A stretch of 64,000 nt of DNA. Origin: Planctomycetota bacterium (lineage in GTDB: Bacteria > Planctomycetota > Planctomycetia > Isosphaerales > Isosphaeraceae). The stretch covers positions 221,703-285,702 of the forward strand of contig JAQGHR010000072.1 in assembly GCA_028291545.1 (NCBI GenBank), read 5' to 3'. The notes beneath the pieces were generated by a model. That model was given only the letters and a program-made list of their open reading frames with translations. It made no database searches and was not told the origin of the DNA. A program made the translations under genes and the position numbers. Within the stretch, counting starts at the first letter, position 1, and the number at the start of each line of letters is the position of its first letter. Positions 50,850-61,449 of this stretch are shown one piece after another.

Positions 50850-53800
50850 ATGCTTAACGCGCTCATCGGATTCAGCCTTCGCAACCGGTTCTTCGTGCTG
50901 CTCCTGGCGGTGTTACTCGTCTACGTCGGCGTGAACTCCGCGCTCAACCTGCCGCTCGATGCGTTCCCCGACACGACGCCCAACCAGGTCCAGATCAACG
51001 CCGTCGCGCCCGCGCTCTCCCCCGAGGAGATCGAGCGGCAAGTTACCTACCCGGTTGAACTATCGCTCGGCGGCCTCAAGGGACTGGCCGAGGTTCGCTC
51101 TTTGTCGAAGTTCGGGCTCTCGCAGGTCGTGGCGATTTTCGACGACGAGGTGGACATCTACTTCGCTCGCCAGCAGATCAACGAACGCCTCGGTGACCTC
51201 GTGCTCCCGGCAGGCATCGAGAAACCCGTCATGGGGCCGGTTTCCACCGGCCTTGGCGAGGTCTACCACTACTACCTCACGTCAGACACACTCAGCCTGA
51301 CCGAGCTGCGTACGCTCCACGACTGGGTCGTTCGCCCTCGATTGCGACGCATTCCCGGTATCGCGGAAATCAATACCCTCGGCGGCCTCGCGAAACAGTA
51401 CGAAGTCGAGGTCGACCCGGATAAGCTCGCCAAATACAAGATGACGCTTGATAGCGTGATGACCGCGCTCAAGGAGAATAACGAGAACGTCGGCGGCGGT
51501 CCCGTGGAGCGCGCCGGGGAGGTTCGGCTGGTCCAGGGGATCGGCCTGGCGCGATCGCTCGACGAGATCGCCGCGATCCCCATCACCGCCGTCGACGGCG
51601 TGCCGATTCGTATCAGAGACGTCGGGAAAGTCGGGTTCGGTCATGCGATCCGCCGAGGCGGCACCACGGCCGACGGTAAGGGCGAAGTCGTGCTCGGCCT
51701 CGCCTTCATGCGGATGGGGGAAAACTCTCGCGACGTGACGCTCGCGATCGAGGAGGCCATGAAGGACGTGAAGCGGCTCTTGCCAAAGGAGGCCAAGATC
51801 CACGTCGTTTATCGCCGCACCGACCTGGTGAATCATGTCTTACACACGGTCGAGAAGAACCTTTTTGAGGGCGCCATTCTCGTAATCGCCGTGCTCTTCG
51901 CGTTCCTGGGAAACCTGCGCGCCGGGCTGATTGTCGCCAGCGTGATCCCGCTGTCTATGCTGTTTGCGGTGACGATGATGCAGAAGATCGGCATCGCCGG
52001 CAGCCTGATGAGCCTCGGAGCAATCGACTTCGGCCTGGTTGTCGATAGCTCGGTCGTCATGGTCGAGAACTGCGTGCGGCACCTGGCCCATCAGGAGATC
52101 GATAAAGATAAGCTTGCTGTTGTGGAGGAGGCCGCCGTCGAGGTCCGCAAGCCGACCATGTTCGGCGAGCTGATCATCATGATCGTCTATCTTCCGATCC
52201 TCACCCTTCAGGGCGTCGAGGGGAAGCTGTTCCGGCCCATGGCCTTGACGGTCATCTTTGCACTCGCCGCGTCGATGATCTTATCGCTCACGTTGATGCC
52301 GGTCCTGGCGTCGATCGGGCTATTGCGCGGCGACAAGGACAAGGAGACATTCGTCGATCGGATGTTTCTGAAGGTGTATCGCCCCATGCTCCGGGGCGGG
52401 ATGAGATGGCCGATCTTCACGCTGCTGGGCGTGGTGGTTCTGACCGTATTGACCACCTTGCTGGGTTTCACTCTCGGTTCCGAGTTCATTCCACGCCTGA
52501 GCGAGGGGACGCTGGTCTTCAATACGGTTCGCCAGGCCAGTGTCAGCCTCGATGAGTCGCAGCGATACGGGACCAGGATCGAGGAAATCTTGAAGAAGGA
52601 ATTCCCCGACGAGATCGATCAGGTCTGGACCCGGACCGGGACGGCCGAGGTGGCGACCGACCCGATGGGGCTGGAACTGTCCGACGTGTTTGTGAGCCTC
52701 AAGCCCCGGGACGGATGGAAAAAGGCCAGGACTCAGGACGAACTCGTCGAGGCGATGTCCAAGGTCACCGAGGCCCTGCCCGGTATGGTCGCCCAGTACA
52801 GCCAGCCCATCGAGCAACGTATCAACGAGATGATCGCGGGGATCAAGGCTACGCTCGGAGTGAAGCTCTACGGCGACGACCTTGAGCAGCTCAAGACCCA
52901 CGCGGCCCAGATCGAGGAGGTCTTGAATACCGTGCCCGGCGCGGCCGACGTGGCCGTGGAACAGATCACGGGCTTGCCGGTCTTGAAGGTCGAGATCGAC
53001 CGGGCTCAGGCCTCGCGATACGGTGTTTCTACCAGGAAGATTCTGGACGCCGTGGCCGCCGTCGGCGGGGTGGCTGTCGGTGAGATCCGCGAGGGTGAGC
53101 GGCGGTTTCCTCTGGTCGTCAGGCTGCCGAAGAGCGATCGGGACGATCCCGACTCGCTGAAGAAGATCCTCATCACCACGGCCGACGGGCAACGCTTGCC
53201 GATCACGGACCTGGCCAGGTTTACTACCGCGGAAGGGCCTTCGACCATTCAACGCGAGTGGGGCAAGCGCAGGATTGTGATCTCGGCGAACGTTCGGGGA
53301 CGAGACGTCGGCTCGTTCGTGGCGGAAGCACAGAAGAAGATTGATCGTCTGGTCATTCCCAAGCTCCCGATGGGATATACCATTGCCTGGGGAGGCCAGT
53401 TCGAGAATATGACCCGCGCCGAGAAGAGGCTCTACCTGGTCGTGCCGGTCGCGTTGGTCCTCACCTTGAGTCTGCTCTATCTTACGTTCGGGTCGTTGCG
53501 TGATGCTCTCATGATCTTCAGCGGCGTCCTGTTCGCCCGCGTGGGCGGGGTGTTCGGACTCTGGATCACCGGGCAGCCGTTCACAATCTCGGCCGGCGTC
53601 GGATTCGTGGCGCTTGCAGGCGCTTCCATGCTGGAGGGTCTTGTCCTGGTCAGTGCGATCCGGGATCGAATGGCCCATGGGTCGGTGAAACGAAAGGCCA
53701 TCGAGGAGGCGGCCGTGATGCGGCTTCGACCCGTCTTGATGACAGGGATGGTGGCCGCGCTCGGGTTCGTGCCGATGATGCTCTCAACCGGGATCGGCGC

Positions 53801-54023
53801 CGAAGTTCAGCGACCGCTCGCGACGGTCGTCGTCTTCGGAATGGCCTGCGACACGTTCCTGACCATGCTCGCCCTGCCCGCCTTGTACCTGCTATTCGGC
53901 AAGGAATTGCGTGTGATTTTGCCACCAACTCCCGGCCAGTCGACTAACGGCTCCGTGGCGGAAGGCGTTAGGCCGGCCGAGGGAAAAGTGGCTTTGCCAA
54001 CGGTTGCCACCGGGTCGACCTAG
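50850..54023 (+). CDS. CzcA/CusA heavy-metal RND efflux transporter
   Basis: A 1057-residue proton-driven inner-membrane pump with twelve predicted membrane helices and two large periplasmic loops. It opens IGFSLRNRFFVLLLAVLLVY and has PDTTPNQVQI and SPEEIERQVTYPVE, typical of the HME branch. The TM4 block reads GAIDFGLVVDSSVVMVEN, where the branch consensus is DFG-x3-DGAVVMVEN, so DG is DS here. The final block LRPVLMTGMVAALGFVPMML is normal. The gene follows its adaptor, but no CzcC-type outer-membrane factor lies in the window. It is convergent with the second heme protein across 26 bases. Confidence 0.95.
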   Translation: MLNALIGFSLRNRFFVLLLAVLLVYVGVNSALNLPLDAFPDTTPNQVQINAVAPALSPEEIERQVTYPVELSLGGLKGLAEVRSLSKFGLSQVVAIFDDEVDIYFARQQINERLGDLVLPAGIEKPVMGPVSTGLGEVYHYYLTSDTLSLTELRTLHDWVVRPRLRRIPGIAEINTLGGLAKQYEVEVDPDKLAKYKMTLDSVMTALKENNENVGGGPVERAGEVRLVQGIGLARSLDEIAAIPITAVDGVPIRIRDVGKVGFGHAIRRGGTTADGKGEVVLGLAFMRMGENSRDVTLAIEEAMKDVKRLLPKEAKIHVVYRRTDLVNHVLHTVEKNLFEGAILVIAVLFAFLGNLRAGLIVASVIPLSMLFAVTMMQKIGIAGSLMSLGAIDFGLVVDSSVVMVENCVRHLAHQEIDKDKLAVVEEAAVEVRKPTMFGELIIMIVYLPILTLQGVEGKLFRPMALTVIFALAASMILSLTLMPVLASIGLLRGDKDKETFVDRMFLKVYRPMLRGGMRWPIFTLLGVVVLTVLTTLLGFTLGSEFIPRLSEGTLVFNTVRQASVSLDESQRYGTRIEEILKKEFPDEIDQVWTRTGTAEVATDPMGLELSDVFVSLKPRDGWKKARTQDELVEAMSKVTEALPGMVAQYSQPIEQRINEMIAGIKATLGVKLYGDDLEQLKTHAAQIEEVLNTVPGAADVAVEQITGLPVLKVEIDRAQASRYGVSTRKILDAVAAVGGVAVGEIREGERRFPLVVRLPKSDRDDPDSLKKILITTADGQRLPITDLARFTTAEGPSTIQREWGKRRIVISANVRGRDVGSFVAEAQKKIDRLVIPKLPMGYTIAWGGQFENMTRAEKRLYLVVPVALVLTLSLLYLTFGSLRDALMIFSGVLFARVGGVFGLWITGQPFTISAGVGFVALAGASMLEGLVLVSAIRDRMAHGSVKRKAIEEAAVMRLRPVLMTGMVAALGFVPMMLSTGIGAEVQRPLATVVVFGMACDTFLTMLALPALYLLFGKELRVILPPTPGQSTNGSVAEGVRPAEGKVALPTVATGST

Positions 54024-54049
54024 CGTGAAATCAATTCCGCAAGGCTCGG

Positions 54050-57000
54050 TCACTTCCCGACGTTCGCTCCCTTCGTCGTGGCAAGGAATTCGATCACGTC
54101 GCGAAGTTCCAACTTCGAGAGGTTCTTGATCACGTCTTCCGGCATCGCCGAATTGCCGCGGGATTTCTCCTCGATCTGGTCCTTCGGAATCGTGACGAGT
54201 TTGCCCTCGGCCGTCATCAGGCGAACCACTTTGTCATCCTCGCTCTTGACGATCCCGGCGACGACTTGCCCATCGTTTCTGGCGATCAGCTGAGTCTCGA
54301 ACCCCTGAGCGATCTGCTTGTTCGGCAAGAGGATCGATTCGAGAATGTAGGCTCGGTCCTTCTTCGCGATGATCCCTGTCAGTTCGGGACCGACCTCGCC
54401 ACCGTCGCCATCGACCTTGTGACAACGAAGGCACTGGACCTCGGCCTTGTCGCGGAAGATGTGCTTGCCCCGTGCCGCATCGCCGCCGACAAGGGCGTCG
54501 CGATAGGCTGCGAGAAGGTCATCTTTTGGACGGTCGGATTCGTAGCGATCCAATTTCGCCTTCACGTCGCCTCTGTTACGCCTCGCCGCCGCCTCGGTCA
54601 GATCGAGACGAATTTCCGGTGCGACCTCGCCCGATGTGAGCCGGTCGAGCCAGTGGGCGATGATGGCATCCGCCTTCGGGCCAGGGAGGCTGGTGAGAGT
54701 CTGAAAAGAACCCTGCTTTTCAAGGATCGAGCCTGTATCCAGCACCCCGTGAATCGTGTCGATGGCGAGATCCGGATTGGTCTTCGCGAGAACGCGTACC
54801 GCCTCGACGCGCACGGAAGGAGCAGTATCCTTGATCGCGCTGGAAACGATTTCAGCGAGCTTGGCATCCTTCAACGCCGCCAGCGCCCGCAACGCCTCAA
54901 CCCGCGATTCGGCCGGTTTGGACGCATCAGTGACAAGCCCCCGAAGGGTCGGTCCCGCCGCTTCGACTTTCAGCGCCGCGACGACCTGCGCCGCCGCCTT
55001 GCGAACCACGTCCGGCGAGTCAGACACCAGCTTCGGCAGCACTGGCAGAAACGCGGCGATGGCCGGCTCGGCGGATCGCTCCGGTGCCGGCCGCCAGAGC
55101 CCGGTGATCGGGTGACGATGTGATGGCCTGGACCAGTGAGCGAGCAAGTCCAGCGCTTCGACACGTATCTCCTGGGGGAGCTCGCTACGCGAGGCAATGA
55201 TCGCCAGGCCTCGTGCATCGTTACTGCCCTCGCATGCAGACATAACACGGCGGGCCAGAGGCACGGACACGAGCGGCTTCGAGGCCATCGTCGCGAGCTT
55301 GGCGAGGTTGCCTTCCTGGCTCGGCATTTCGGTGACCACACGAGCCGCCTCGAGGACGACGGCGGGGTCGGAATCATGCAGAAAGCGCGAAGCTCCCGTG
55401 TCTCGCATTCGTCGCATTGTCAGAAGGACACCCATGCGAACCTGGGGAGAGGCGTCCTCCGACAAGGCCAAGATGAGCGCCGGAGCGGACGAGGATTGTT
55501 TCCAGATCCTCGAAAACGCCATGACCGCCGCGTGCCTCAACGTCGGGTCCCTGCCGTCGTCGGAGCGAAGCATGGCCGCGATCGGCTCGATGGAGTCGTT
55601 CGAGCCGAGCCGGCCCAGTGACATCGCCGTGAAGAATCGGACGCGAGGACTTGGATCTTTCAACAAGGGTGCGAGTTCCGGCACATGGGCGGAATTACCG
55701 ATTTCGCCGGCAAGCTTCGCCGACTGGGCGCGAACCTCGTCGTCCTTATCGACGAGCAGGGCGGCCAGCGGCCGAAAATGGCCTGTGATCGCCCCCGCGG
55801 GAGCCTGGCGGAAGACCTGGCCCAAACCCCAGATTCCATGAAAACGAGCCAGGCGATTGACCTTTCCCTCAGCCGCCCGGATCAGCGCCGTGTTGGCCCG
55901 GAGTAACTCGCTATGGTCGGACTTCCTGATGGGCGTCGCCCTTTGAGCGAGCTCGAATTGAGCACCGAGCCGAACCCGCTGGTCTGCGTGCCCGAGGAGC
56001 GTCATCAAGGCGTCGATCGGCTGCTTATCGAACCCCTCCGCGAGCAGTTTCTTCGTCTCCGCCACGACGGGATCTTTTCCCGCCGACGGATCCGTCACCT
56101 TCCAGATCCGCCCTTTCCCTGTCTTATTCCAGCCTTGAACCCAGTCGCTCACATACAGAGCCCCGTCCGGCCCGAAGTCGCAATCTGTCGCTTCGAGCCC
56201 CCACAAGAATTCCTCCGGCTCGACCAACTCAAACGAAGCGCCTTTGGGCTTGAGCTTGAACGAGCGAATGCCGCTTGAACTCGGCGCACCGCGAAAGTCG
56301 CTGATATAGAAACGACCCTTTTGAGATGCGTTCAGCCCGGTTCCGGGATAATAGGTCAGCCCCGAAGGCCCGTCCGTGAAATTGGCCAACGGCGGCAGAA
56401 TGTACGCGGCCTGGCCGTCCCAGGCAGGATGCCACATCTTCTCGCTGTTCCAGATGCCGCGACTATTAGGCGATTCGATGAACTGGTAACCGATTCGCCA
56501 ACCGCTGTCGCCGCCTTCGAGAATCTGGACGAGACGGGCCTTATCGCCGCCGTCGGAGTTGTTGTCGACGGTGAACAGGTCGCCCGTCTCGGTGAAAGCG
56601 AGTTCCTGAGGATTGCGCAGACCCGTGGCGACGACTTCCAGGTTTCTTCCATCGGGATCACATCGAAGGACGGACCCGCTATCGAGGTTGGCGAGTTCCA
56701 TGCCGTCGATCGTCTTGACGTTGAACCCGCGATCCCCGATCGAAAAATACAGCTTGCCATCGGGCCCGAATATCAGGCCGTGAAGGTCGTGGCCGAGGAA
56801 GCCGACGTGGACGCCGTAGCCCTTGTGGAGCGATTTTTTCTCGTCAGCCTTGCCGTCGCCGTTCGTATCGCGAAGCAGCCAGAGGTCGGGGATGCATGTG
56901 AAATAGACGTTGCCATTGCGAGTGAGAACGCCCGAGCCGAGGCCATCTTCGGGCGCATTGAATCCGTCGGCGAAGACCGTCGCGTGATCGGCCTTGCCGT

Positions 57001-57433
57001 CGCCGTCGCGGTCCTCGATCAGACGGATGCGGTCGTGGTCCTTGCCATACGATTCGAATTCCTTGGGCGAGAGATATTGCTTGTACATGGCCAGGCGATC
57101 GGCCACGGTTCGAGATTTCAAATCGTCATCCAGCCAGTTCATATGATTGCGAGCGTCGGTCACACCGGAATGGAGCCGGAAGGTCTCGACGACATAGAAT
57201 CGGCCTTTCTCGTCGATGTGAAACGCGACGGGGTTCGCGAGCATCGGCTCAGCGGCGAAGAGGTCGACCTTGAATCCGGGGAGCGCCCGCAACGACTTGA
57301 TCGCCTTCATCGGCTCCTCGGTCGCGCCGACGACCTCGGCCTTGTATGACTGATCCTGGGCCTGAACGCCCGCGAGGTTGGCTCCGAGCGCCACCGCAAG
57401 GGTCGCAAGAACAACATTACGGACGTGAGGCAT
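54050..57433 (-). CDS. Second PVC-type membrane-bound dehydrogenase / CxxCH heme protein
   Basis: A 1127-residue exported protein of the same general family as the 44209 gene but well diverged. The signal peptide is VVLATLAVALGANLAGVQAQ. The propeller part (about 35-420) has DRDGDGKADHATVFADGFN, DTNGDGKADEKKSLHKGYG and VHVGFLGHDLHGLIFGPDGK. HEAT-like repeats fill about 480-960. The cytochrome site is C1001-L-R-C1004-H1005, then GEVGPELTGIIAKKDRAYIL. The protein ends soon after the standard LELRDVIEFLATTKG, with no added C-terminal domain. I start at MPHVRNVV before the signal peptide; 45 upstream in-frame codons look non-coding. It stands alone. Confidence 0.94.
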   Translation of the reverse strand: MPHVRNVVLATLAVALGANLAGVQAQDQSYKAEVVGATEEPMKAIKSLRALPGFKVDLFAAEPMLANPVAFHIDEKGRFYVVETFRLHSGVTDARNHMNWLDDDLKSRTVADRLAMYKQYLSPKEFESYGKDHDRIRLIEDRDGDGKADHATVFADGFNAPEDGLGSGVLTRNGNVYFTCIPDLWLLRDTNGDGKADEKKSLHKGYGVHVGFLGHDLHGLIFGPDGKLYFSIGDRGFNVKTIDGMELANLDSGSVLRCDPDGRNLEVVATGLRNPQELAFTETGDLFTVDNNSDGGDKARLVQILEGGDSGWRIGYQFIESPNSRGIWNSEKMWHPAWDGQAAYILPPLANFTDGPSGLTYYPGTGLNASQKGRFYISDFRGAPSSSGIRSFKLKPKGASFELVEPEEFLWGLEATDCDFGPDGALYVSDWVQGWNKTGKGRIWKVTDPSAGKDPVVAETKKLLAEGFDKQPIDALMTLLGHADQRVRLGAQFELAQRATPIRKSDHSELLRANTALIRAAEGKVNRLARFHGIWGLGQVFRQAPAGAITGHFRPLAALLVDKDDEVRAQSAKLAGEIGNSAHVPELAPLLKDPSPRVRFFTAMSLGRLGSNDSIEPIAAMLRSDDGRDPTLRHAAVMAFSRIWKQSSSAPALILALSEDASPQVRMGVLLTMRRMRDTGASRFLHDSDPAVVLEAARVVTEMPSQEGNLAKLATMASKPLVSVPLARRVMSACEGSNDARGLAIIASRSELPQEIRVEALDLLAHWSRPSHRHPITGLWRPAPERSAEPAIAAFLPVLPKLVSDSPDVVRKAAAQVVAALKVEAAGPTLRGLVTDASKPAESRVEALRALAALKDAKLAEIVSSAIKDTAPSVRVEAVRVLAKTNPDLAIDTIHGVLDTGSILEKQGSFQTLTSLPGPKADAIIAHWLDRLTSGEVAPEIRLDLTEAAARRNRGDVKAKLDRYESDRPKDDLLAAYRDALVGGDAARGKHIFRDKAEVQCLRCHKVDGDGGEVGPELTGIIAKKDRAYILESILLPNKQIAQGFETQLIARNDGQVVAGIVKSEDDKVVRLMTAEGKLVTIPKDQIEEKSRGNSAMPEDVIKNLSKLELRDVIEFLATTKGANVGK

Positions 57434-57648
57434 GTGATCTTTGACCTCGCGGGAGACGGCGGGACGGAGGGCGGCAGAGTCCATCATAACGCCTAGTTTG
57501 CGAATCTTGTAGGCCGCTGCCGCGTGCTCCCGAACGGCCCACAATCCACCAAAGCGTCTTGTCGCCATCCCGCGTGATCGCCGGCGCGCACCGACTACCC
57601 GTGATCGTGCGGATGATGATCAGGCCTGGCTCTGTGTTGGATTTCGCG

Positions 57649-58392
57649 TCACGTCCCAGGTTCTTCCCACAGACGACGGAGCAACAGATACATCGACAAG
57701 TCGTGCTTGCGAAGCTCCGCGGAAACGAAGGGGTAGAAGTCATTTGTGCCGAAGAATGCCTCGCTCGTCTCGGCAAAGTACTCCATCGGATCGGTTGCGG
57801 CATACGCTCGCTCGGTCTTTCCGCTGATTCGGAGAACGGAGTCGTAAAGCTTGGCGATCGAACTGTCTTCAAATGCCTTGCGGATCTCCGGGTTCTCGAA
57901 TCCTCCGACCAAGAACTGGTGGTGGTAGGCATGGGCCAGTTCGTGGAGAACCATCCACGGCTGCTGTCGGGTCCACGACAGGAACTTTTGCGCGTTGGCC
58001 ACTTCCACGCAACGCGCCTTCTCGGGGTTCATGCCGTGTTCCGAGAGCCAGCCGGCGTCGGGGTGATAGGCCATGCAGGGATGGTGCGGCTCAGCCTCCT
58101 CGAGCCAGATGCGAACCGTTCGCAACTTCATGAGGGGCGTGGCCGGGATGCGGGTGACGACCTGATAGAGCTGGTGACCGAGTAGATCCACGGTTTTCTG
58201 GGCGAGTTCGGGCTTTCGAGCGAGGAATCCCTTGTTGACCAGCACAGTCCAGCCTTCCACCTTTCGCACCTCGTATTGCGAGGTCGGCTCGAAGGGCGTC
58301 GGCTTCTCCTGTTCCGTGACAAAGGCCGGGAGTCGGCTTGACCCCACGAACAGGATCAGAATTCCAAGCGTGAGAGTGCGAGGAGAGGCCAT
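57649..58392 (-). CDS. Secreted HELAH zinc metallopeptidase-like protein
   Basis: A 247-residue exported protein of no named family that I can fix. A signal peptide covers 1-24 (LGILILFVGSSRLPAFV). The metal site is H150-E151-L-A-H154 in VLHELAHAYHHQ, and the likely third ligand is a Glu in DPMEYFAETSEAFFG (204-211), the gluzincin layout. WKV-type strands at 40-55 (YEVRKVEGWTVLVNKGFL) precede it. Similar stand-alone proteins occur in planctomycetes with anthrax-lethal-factor-like or DUF-type labels. The catalytic residues look intact, so it is probably an active peptidase outside the cytoplasm. Confidence 0.85.
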   Translation of the reverse strand: MASPRTLTLGILILFVGSSRLPAFVTEQEKPTPFEPTSQYEVRKVEGWTVLVNKGFLARKPELAQKTVDLLGHQLYQVVTRIPATPLMKLRTVRIWLEEAEPHHPCMAYHPDAGWLSEHGMNPEKARCVEVANAQKFLSWTRQQPWMVLHELAHAYHHQFLVGGFENPEIRKAFEDSSIAKLYDSVLRISGKTERAYAATDPMEYFAETSEAFFGTNDFYPFVSAELRKHDLSMYLLLRRLWEEPGT

Positions 58393-58529
58393 GGTGGATT
58401 CCGATTGGTTGCACGTCGAATTAAGAAGCGGCTGCTCGATTCTATCGCGGTTGTCGGGTGCATGAGAGAATCGTGAGAGGGCTGGTCTGAATCGGTCTGT
58501 GAAATATCGCCCTGGAAGGACGGGACATC

Positions 58530-58829
58530 GTGACCCAACTGGTCATTTCACGCGCGGCGGATTCCGACAGGGTGCAGGAATCGGCCGAATATCGTCTCGC
58601 CCATTATCGCGTCTACGACGAGGACGGATTCGCCTCTTCGTTCGCTGTGGGCTCGCCGGAGAATGCGACCATGGCGAGCGTGGCGGCCTTCCTCTGCGAG
58701 AAGTTTGAAGGGTGCGCGGGCACGGGTTACGAGTCCAAGGATCTGGTTGTCCTTCTCGGCCACCGCATCGTCGCGGTTGTACGTCGGGGGCGAGATGGTC
58801 ACCCGGTCGTGACCACATTTGAGGATTGA
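58530..58829 (+). CDS. Small soluble hypothetical protein
   Basis: A 99-residue protein with ordinary coding composition and no recognised family. Predicted strands and helices alternate (MTQLVISRAADSDRVQES, ATMASVAAFLCEKFEGC, KDLVVLLGHRIVAVVRRG). It has two cysteines (about 67 and 73), no signal and no membrane helix. The start is GTG, preceded by GGAAGGACGGGAC. The gene is divergent from the metallopeptidase gene and convergent with the DUF1501 gene, so it is a single-gene unit. Confidence 0.6.
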   Translation: MTQLVISRAADSDRVQESAEYRLAHYRVYDEDGFASSFAVGSPENATMASVAAFLCEKFEGCAGTGYESKDLVVLLGHRIVAVVRRGRDGHPVVTTFED

Positions 58830-58862
58830 GAGGCTGTGATCAACGCCTTTCAGTAACCCCGA

Positions 58863-60335
58863 TCAGGATATGAGAGCCTTGATGGGGTCACCATGATAAA
58901 CCTGATACGGGCGTTCCAGATCATCCTGCCACGTGGCCGTCGAGGGGATGCCCAGGGCCTGATAAATCGTCGAGGCCATCCCTTCCGGCGTCTGGGGGTC
59001 GGTGGCGGGATGGCCGCCGATACGGTCCGACGACCCGACGACCCGGCCGCCCTGGACGCCACCTCCGGCGAAAAGCACCGATTGGACGCGGCCCCAGTGG
59101 TCGCGTCCCGGCAGCTTGTAATGCTGAGGAAGGTGAGAAATCCGGGGAGTCCGGCCGAATTCTCCCGCCATCACGATCATGGTCGTGTCGAGCAGCCCGG
59201 CCTGGTGGAGATCTTCGATCAAGGCGGAGACGGATCGATCCATCGGCGGCAGGAGATGGTCCTTCAGGTGAGGGAAGGCGTTGCCGTGCGTGTCCCAGGT
59301 TTCGTTATTGCCGAGGTTGACCTGGATCAGGGCCACACCCGACTCCACGAGACGCCTGGCCATCAAGAGTGACCAGCCGAACGCATTTCGGCCGTAGCGG
59401 TCGAGGGCCTTGGGATCGCCATCGAGGACGTCGAATGCGCGACGGACGCGGGGGTCGGTGAGAAGAGAGACGGCGGACTCGCGGTACGAGTCGAACCGGC
59501 CCGAGTGAGCGGATCGATCCAGGGCGGCTCGCTGTCGATCCAGGTGTCCCAGCAAGTCCATTCGGCCCGAGAGCCGCTGTTTGCCAACACCTTCGGGAAG
59601 TGTCAGGCTCGGGATCTGAAACGCAAGCCGCCGCGGCGTCCTCGGTCGTTCCTGGTGGTCGAATTCGTGTTCGGGGAAGGCGCCATAGGCGGTGGGGTCG
59701 AAGGCGGACGCCTCGATGAACCAGGGATCGCGACGCTGTCCCATGAGACCGGCGAATTGCCCGGGGAGTGTGCGACCGGTCGTGTGGACGAGTCTCTCGG
59801 GTAGCACGATCGCCGGAGGCAGGTTATTGCGAGCGGTCGCGCCGGCGCCGGCGACCGAGGCGATCGCGGGCCAGTCGGTCGCTCGGGGCTGGTTCGGATC
59901 GAACCCGACCGGCAGGTCCGACCGCCCGGTCAGCATGATGTGGTGACCGGCGGAGTGATCGTTCGACGGATGAGTCAGCGACCGCACCAGCGACCAGAGA
60001 TGGCTCGTGCGAGCGAGCATCGGCAAGTGCTCGCAGATCTGGAGTCCGGGCGTCGCCGTCGCGATCGGTTTGAATTCGCCCCGGATGTCCTCAGGAGCCT
60101 CGGGTTTCGGATCGAAGCTCTCGTGTTGCGATAGGCCCCCGGAGAGGAAGATGTAGATCACCGACCTGGGAGGGGAATGCGTTCGTCCCGGTCCAGGGTT
60201 GGCCGCTCGCAGGGCCGTCAGGTGATCGGTGCCCAGGCCGAGAAGGCCGATCGCCCCGGCTTGGAGGGCAAACCGGCGGGAGACGGCCGGATGGGTCGGC
60301 ACGGAGACTGCTTGGTTCGGCGAGGGCGGGCGCAT
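58863..60335 (-). CDS. DUF1501 protein (Tat-type leader)
   Basis: A 490-residue member of the DUF1501 family within the alkaline-phosphatase-like superfamily, very abundant in planctomycetes and usually encoded beside cytochrome-type DUF1549 proteins. The N-terminus has a twin-arginine-like SRRFALQAGAIGLLGLG near residue 19. Family blocks are SVIYIFLSGGLSQHESFDPK, NDHSAGHHIMLTGR, VNLGNNETWDTHGNAFPHLK and VMAGEFGRTPRI with GRDHWG. The start at MRPPSPNQ is chosen as the shortest that keeps the leader. Unusually, no DUF1549/DUF1553 partner is adjacent. The biochemical role is not known. Confidence 0.93.
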   Translation of the reverse strand: MRPPSPNQAVSVPTHPAVSRRFALQAGAIGLLGLGTDHLTALRAANPGPGRTHSPPRSVIYIFLSGGLSQHESFDPKPEAPEDIRGEFKPIATATPGLQICEHLPMLARTSHLWSLVRSLTHPSNDHSAGHHIMLTGRSDLPVGFDPNQPRATDWPAIASVAGAGATARNNLPPAIVLPERLVHTTGRTLPGQFAGLMGQRRDPWFIEASAFDPTAYGAFPEHEFDHQERPRTPRRLAFQIPSLTLPEGVGKQRLSGRMDLLGHLDRQRAALDRSAHSGRFDSYRESAVSLLTDPRVRRAFDVLDGDPKALDRYGRNAFGWSLLMARRLVESGVALIQVNLGNNETWDTHGNAFPHLKDHLLPPMDRSVSALIEDLHQAGLLDTTMIVMAGEFGRTPRISHLPQHYKLPGRDHWGRVQSVLFAGGGVQGGRVVGSSDRIGGHPATDPQTPEGMASTIYQALGIPSTATWQDDLERPYQVYHGDPIKALIS

Positions 60336-60542
60336 GGTCGATCTCCGACCGGCGGGGAAACCGAGGCGGGCTATCACGGATCATAATCGCGAAATGATGC
60401 GCATACCACTGTCATTCCGGAGGGACCCGGGCACACAACCCACAATCTCGCGAAGGCTTCCCTGGAATCGGGGCCGGGAAGAGAATACCCTTTGAGTGTC
60501 TGACGAAAATTTGGAAGAGATGACGGTCCCAGGAGACCCCGA

Positions 60543-61307
<765 letters not shown>

Positions 61308-61449
61308 GCTGGAATCGGCGGTCGGTGGGCAGTAGGCAGAGGATGGGCGATACCGCTATCCTGGGGAACTTCTCGGTCGAAACGGTGTGGAGCGGCCTCG
61401 CAGCCTGAGGCTTCATGACCGTTCGCCCACGACTTTCTGCCGATCTCTC

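Noticed and set aside
52320..53678. A 452-residue leftward frame opposite the RND pump gene
   Set aside because: Antisense shadow; the pump frame is conserved throughout.
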